Source: an uncultured delta proteobacterium
GTDB taxonomy: Bacteria; Desulfobacterota; WTBG01; CAIYCZ01
DNA: 7,236 bases
NCBI GenBank assembly: GCA_903924805.1
Contig: CAIYCZ010000497.1
Coordinates: 1 to 7,236 of the forward strand
Reading direction: 5' to 3'
This document shows positions 6,869-7,236 of this stretch, one piece after another. Below the pieces are notes generated by a model that was not told the origin of the DNA, searched no databases, and was given only the letters and a program-made list of their open reading frames with translations. Position numbers and translations under genes: made by a program. The number at the start of each line of letters is the position of its first letter. Positions within the stretch are counted from its first letter, which is position 1.

Positions 6869-6882
6869 GGTAACACCATACA

Positions 6883-6888
6883 AAGGAG
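6883..6888 (+). promoter_or_regulatory. Ribosome-binding site for the second FixC-like gene
   Basis: AAGGAG lies eight bases before the ATG at 6897, inside a 28-bp spacer after the previous stop codon. This fixes the start of the truncated gene. The short spacer has no room for a terminator, which supports translation from the same transcript as the gene before it. Confidence 0.65.
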
Positions 6889-6896
6889 AGTGAATC

Positions 6897-7236
6897 ATGA
6901 AAGAACGCTATGATGTCATTGTTATCGGGGCAGGCCCTGCAGGGCTGCTGGCTGCCAGGGCAGTCGCCGAGAACGGTTTTACCGTGGCGGTGGTGGACCG
7001 GAAGGAACAGATTAATGTTATCAACAGGACCTGCGGCCAGACGCTGCTGCCGCCCAACGATTATTTTTTCGGTGACCTGTTTCACTATAACGAGCGGGAT
7101 AAAAAATTCTGCTTCCCCAAAAGCGGACTCAGCTTTCCCTACAGCGGCCCGATTAAAAACCTCTATGACTGGTATATGTATTCTCCGGGGATGAAACGGA
7201 TGCATTTCGGCTACCCGGAAGGGTATGCTCCTCCCA
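6897..7236 (+). CDS. FAD-dependent oxidoreductase, geranylgeranyl-reductase/FixC-like, 3' end outside window
   Basis: Only the first 113 residues are present. They contain the FAD Rossmann motif GAGPAG (11-16) and the β2-terminal acid D34. Over its first 60 residues the protein aligns without gaps to the gene at position 40, with 29 identities by hand count. Shared residues past the dinucleotide fold include R44, C46, L50, L51, N54, Y56, F58 and G59, so the two are paralogues with the same active-site entry. Here residue 47 is Gly (R-T-C-G), the form seen in geranylgeranyl reductases, whereas the first copy has a second Cys. It probably belongs to the same transcript as the VAO-like gene before it. 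A role in C=C reduction/oxidation or in passing electrons from partner flavoproteins is inferred from family only. Confidence 0.85.
   Translation, partial: MKERYDVIVIGAGPAGLLAARAVAENGFTVAVVDRKEQINVINRTCGQTLLPPNDYFFGDLFHYNERDKKFCFPKSGLSFPYSGPIKNLYDWYMYSPGMKRMHFGYPEGYAPP

Noticed and set aside
6332..6898. Minus-strand open frame (188 codons) opposite the end of the second VAO-like gene
   Set aside because: It is antisense to the family C-terminal signature and shows no recognisable protein features.

Overview
The window is a five-gene, single-strand (+) block of redox enzymes with no RNA genes, transposases or phage genes. In order it holds: a FAD-dependent oxidoreductase of the geranylgeranyl-reductase/FixC-like group (40-1380); an aldehyde:ferredoxin oxidoreductase (AOR) family tungsten/molybdenum-pterin protein (1552-3423); two divergent flavoproteins of the FAD_binding_4 / vanillyl-alcohol-oxidase (VAO) type (3574-5079 and 5138-6868); and the start of a second geranylgeranyl-reductase/FixC-like flavoprotein, cut off by the window end (6897-7236). 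Four of the five are flavoproteins. The fifth is an oxygen-sensitive class of metalloenzyme.

Organism: the AOR-family enzyme points to a strict anaerobe, bacterial or archaeal. Gene spacing, Shine-Dalgarno sites, moderate GC (about half, judged by eye) and two intergenic repeat-like elements fit an anaerobic bacterium such as a deltaproteobacterial/Desulfobacterota-type or related sulfate-reducing or syntrophic lineage. This is an inference from style, not a taxonomic marker.

Layout: 1-39 is a short leader with a Shine-Dalgarno site. 1381-1548 (168 bp) is a G-rich spacer with a G-quadruplex-capable run and two perfect TATAAT boxes. 3424-3573 (150 bp) is almost entirely an AT-rich imperfect palindrome with internal direct repeats; it starts on the AOR stop codon. 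5080-5137 is the outer part of a second, different inverted-repeat element that also encodes the last residues of the preceding flavoprotein. 6869-6896 is a tight 28-bp spacer with a good ribosome-binding site, so the last two genes are probably cotranscribed.

How the genes may work together (inference): VAO-type flavoproteins oxidise alcohols, hydroxy acids or para-substituted phenols, often as far as aldehydes. AOR enzymes oxidise aldehydes to acids, or run the reverse reaction, with ferredoxin. The FixC/geranylgeranyl-reductase-like proteins could reduce or oxidise C=C bonds or pass electrons on. A plausible reading is an anaerobic catabolic module taking an alcohol or alkyl side chain to the acid. 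No cytochrome, ferredoxin, ETF or CoA ligase is visible here, and the substrate cannot be read from the sequence. The module appears to carry duplicated parts (two flavoproteins of each kind) and may extend past both ends of the window.
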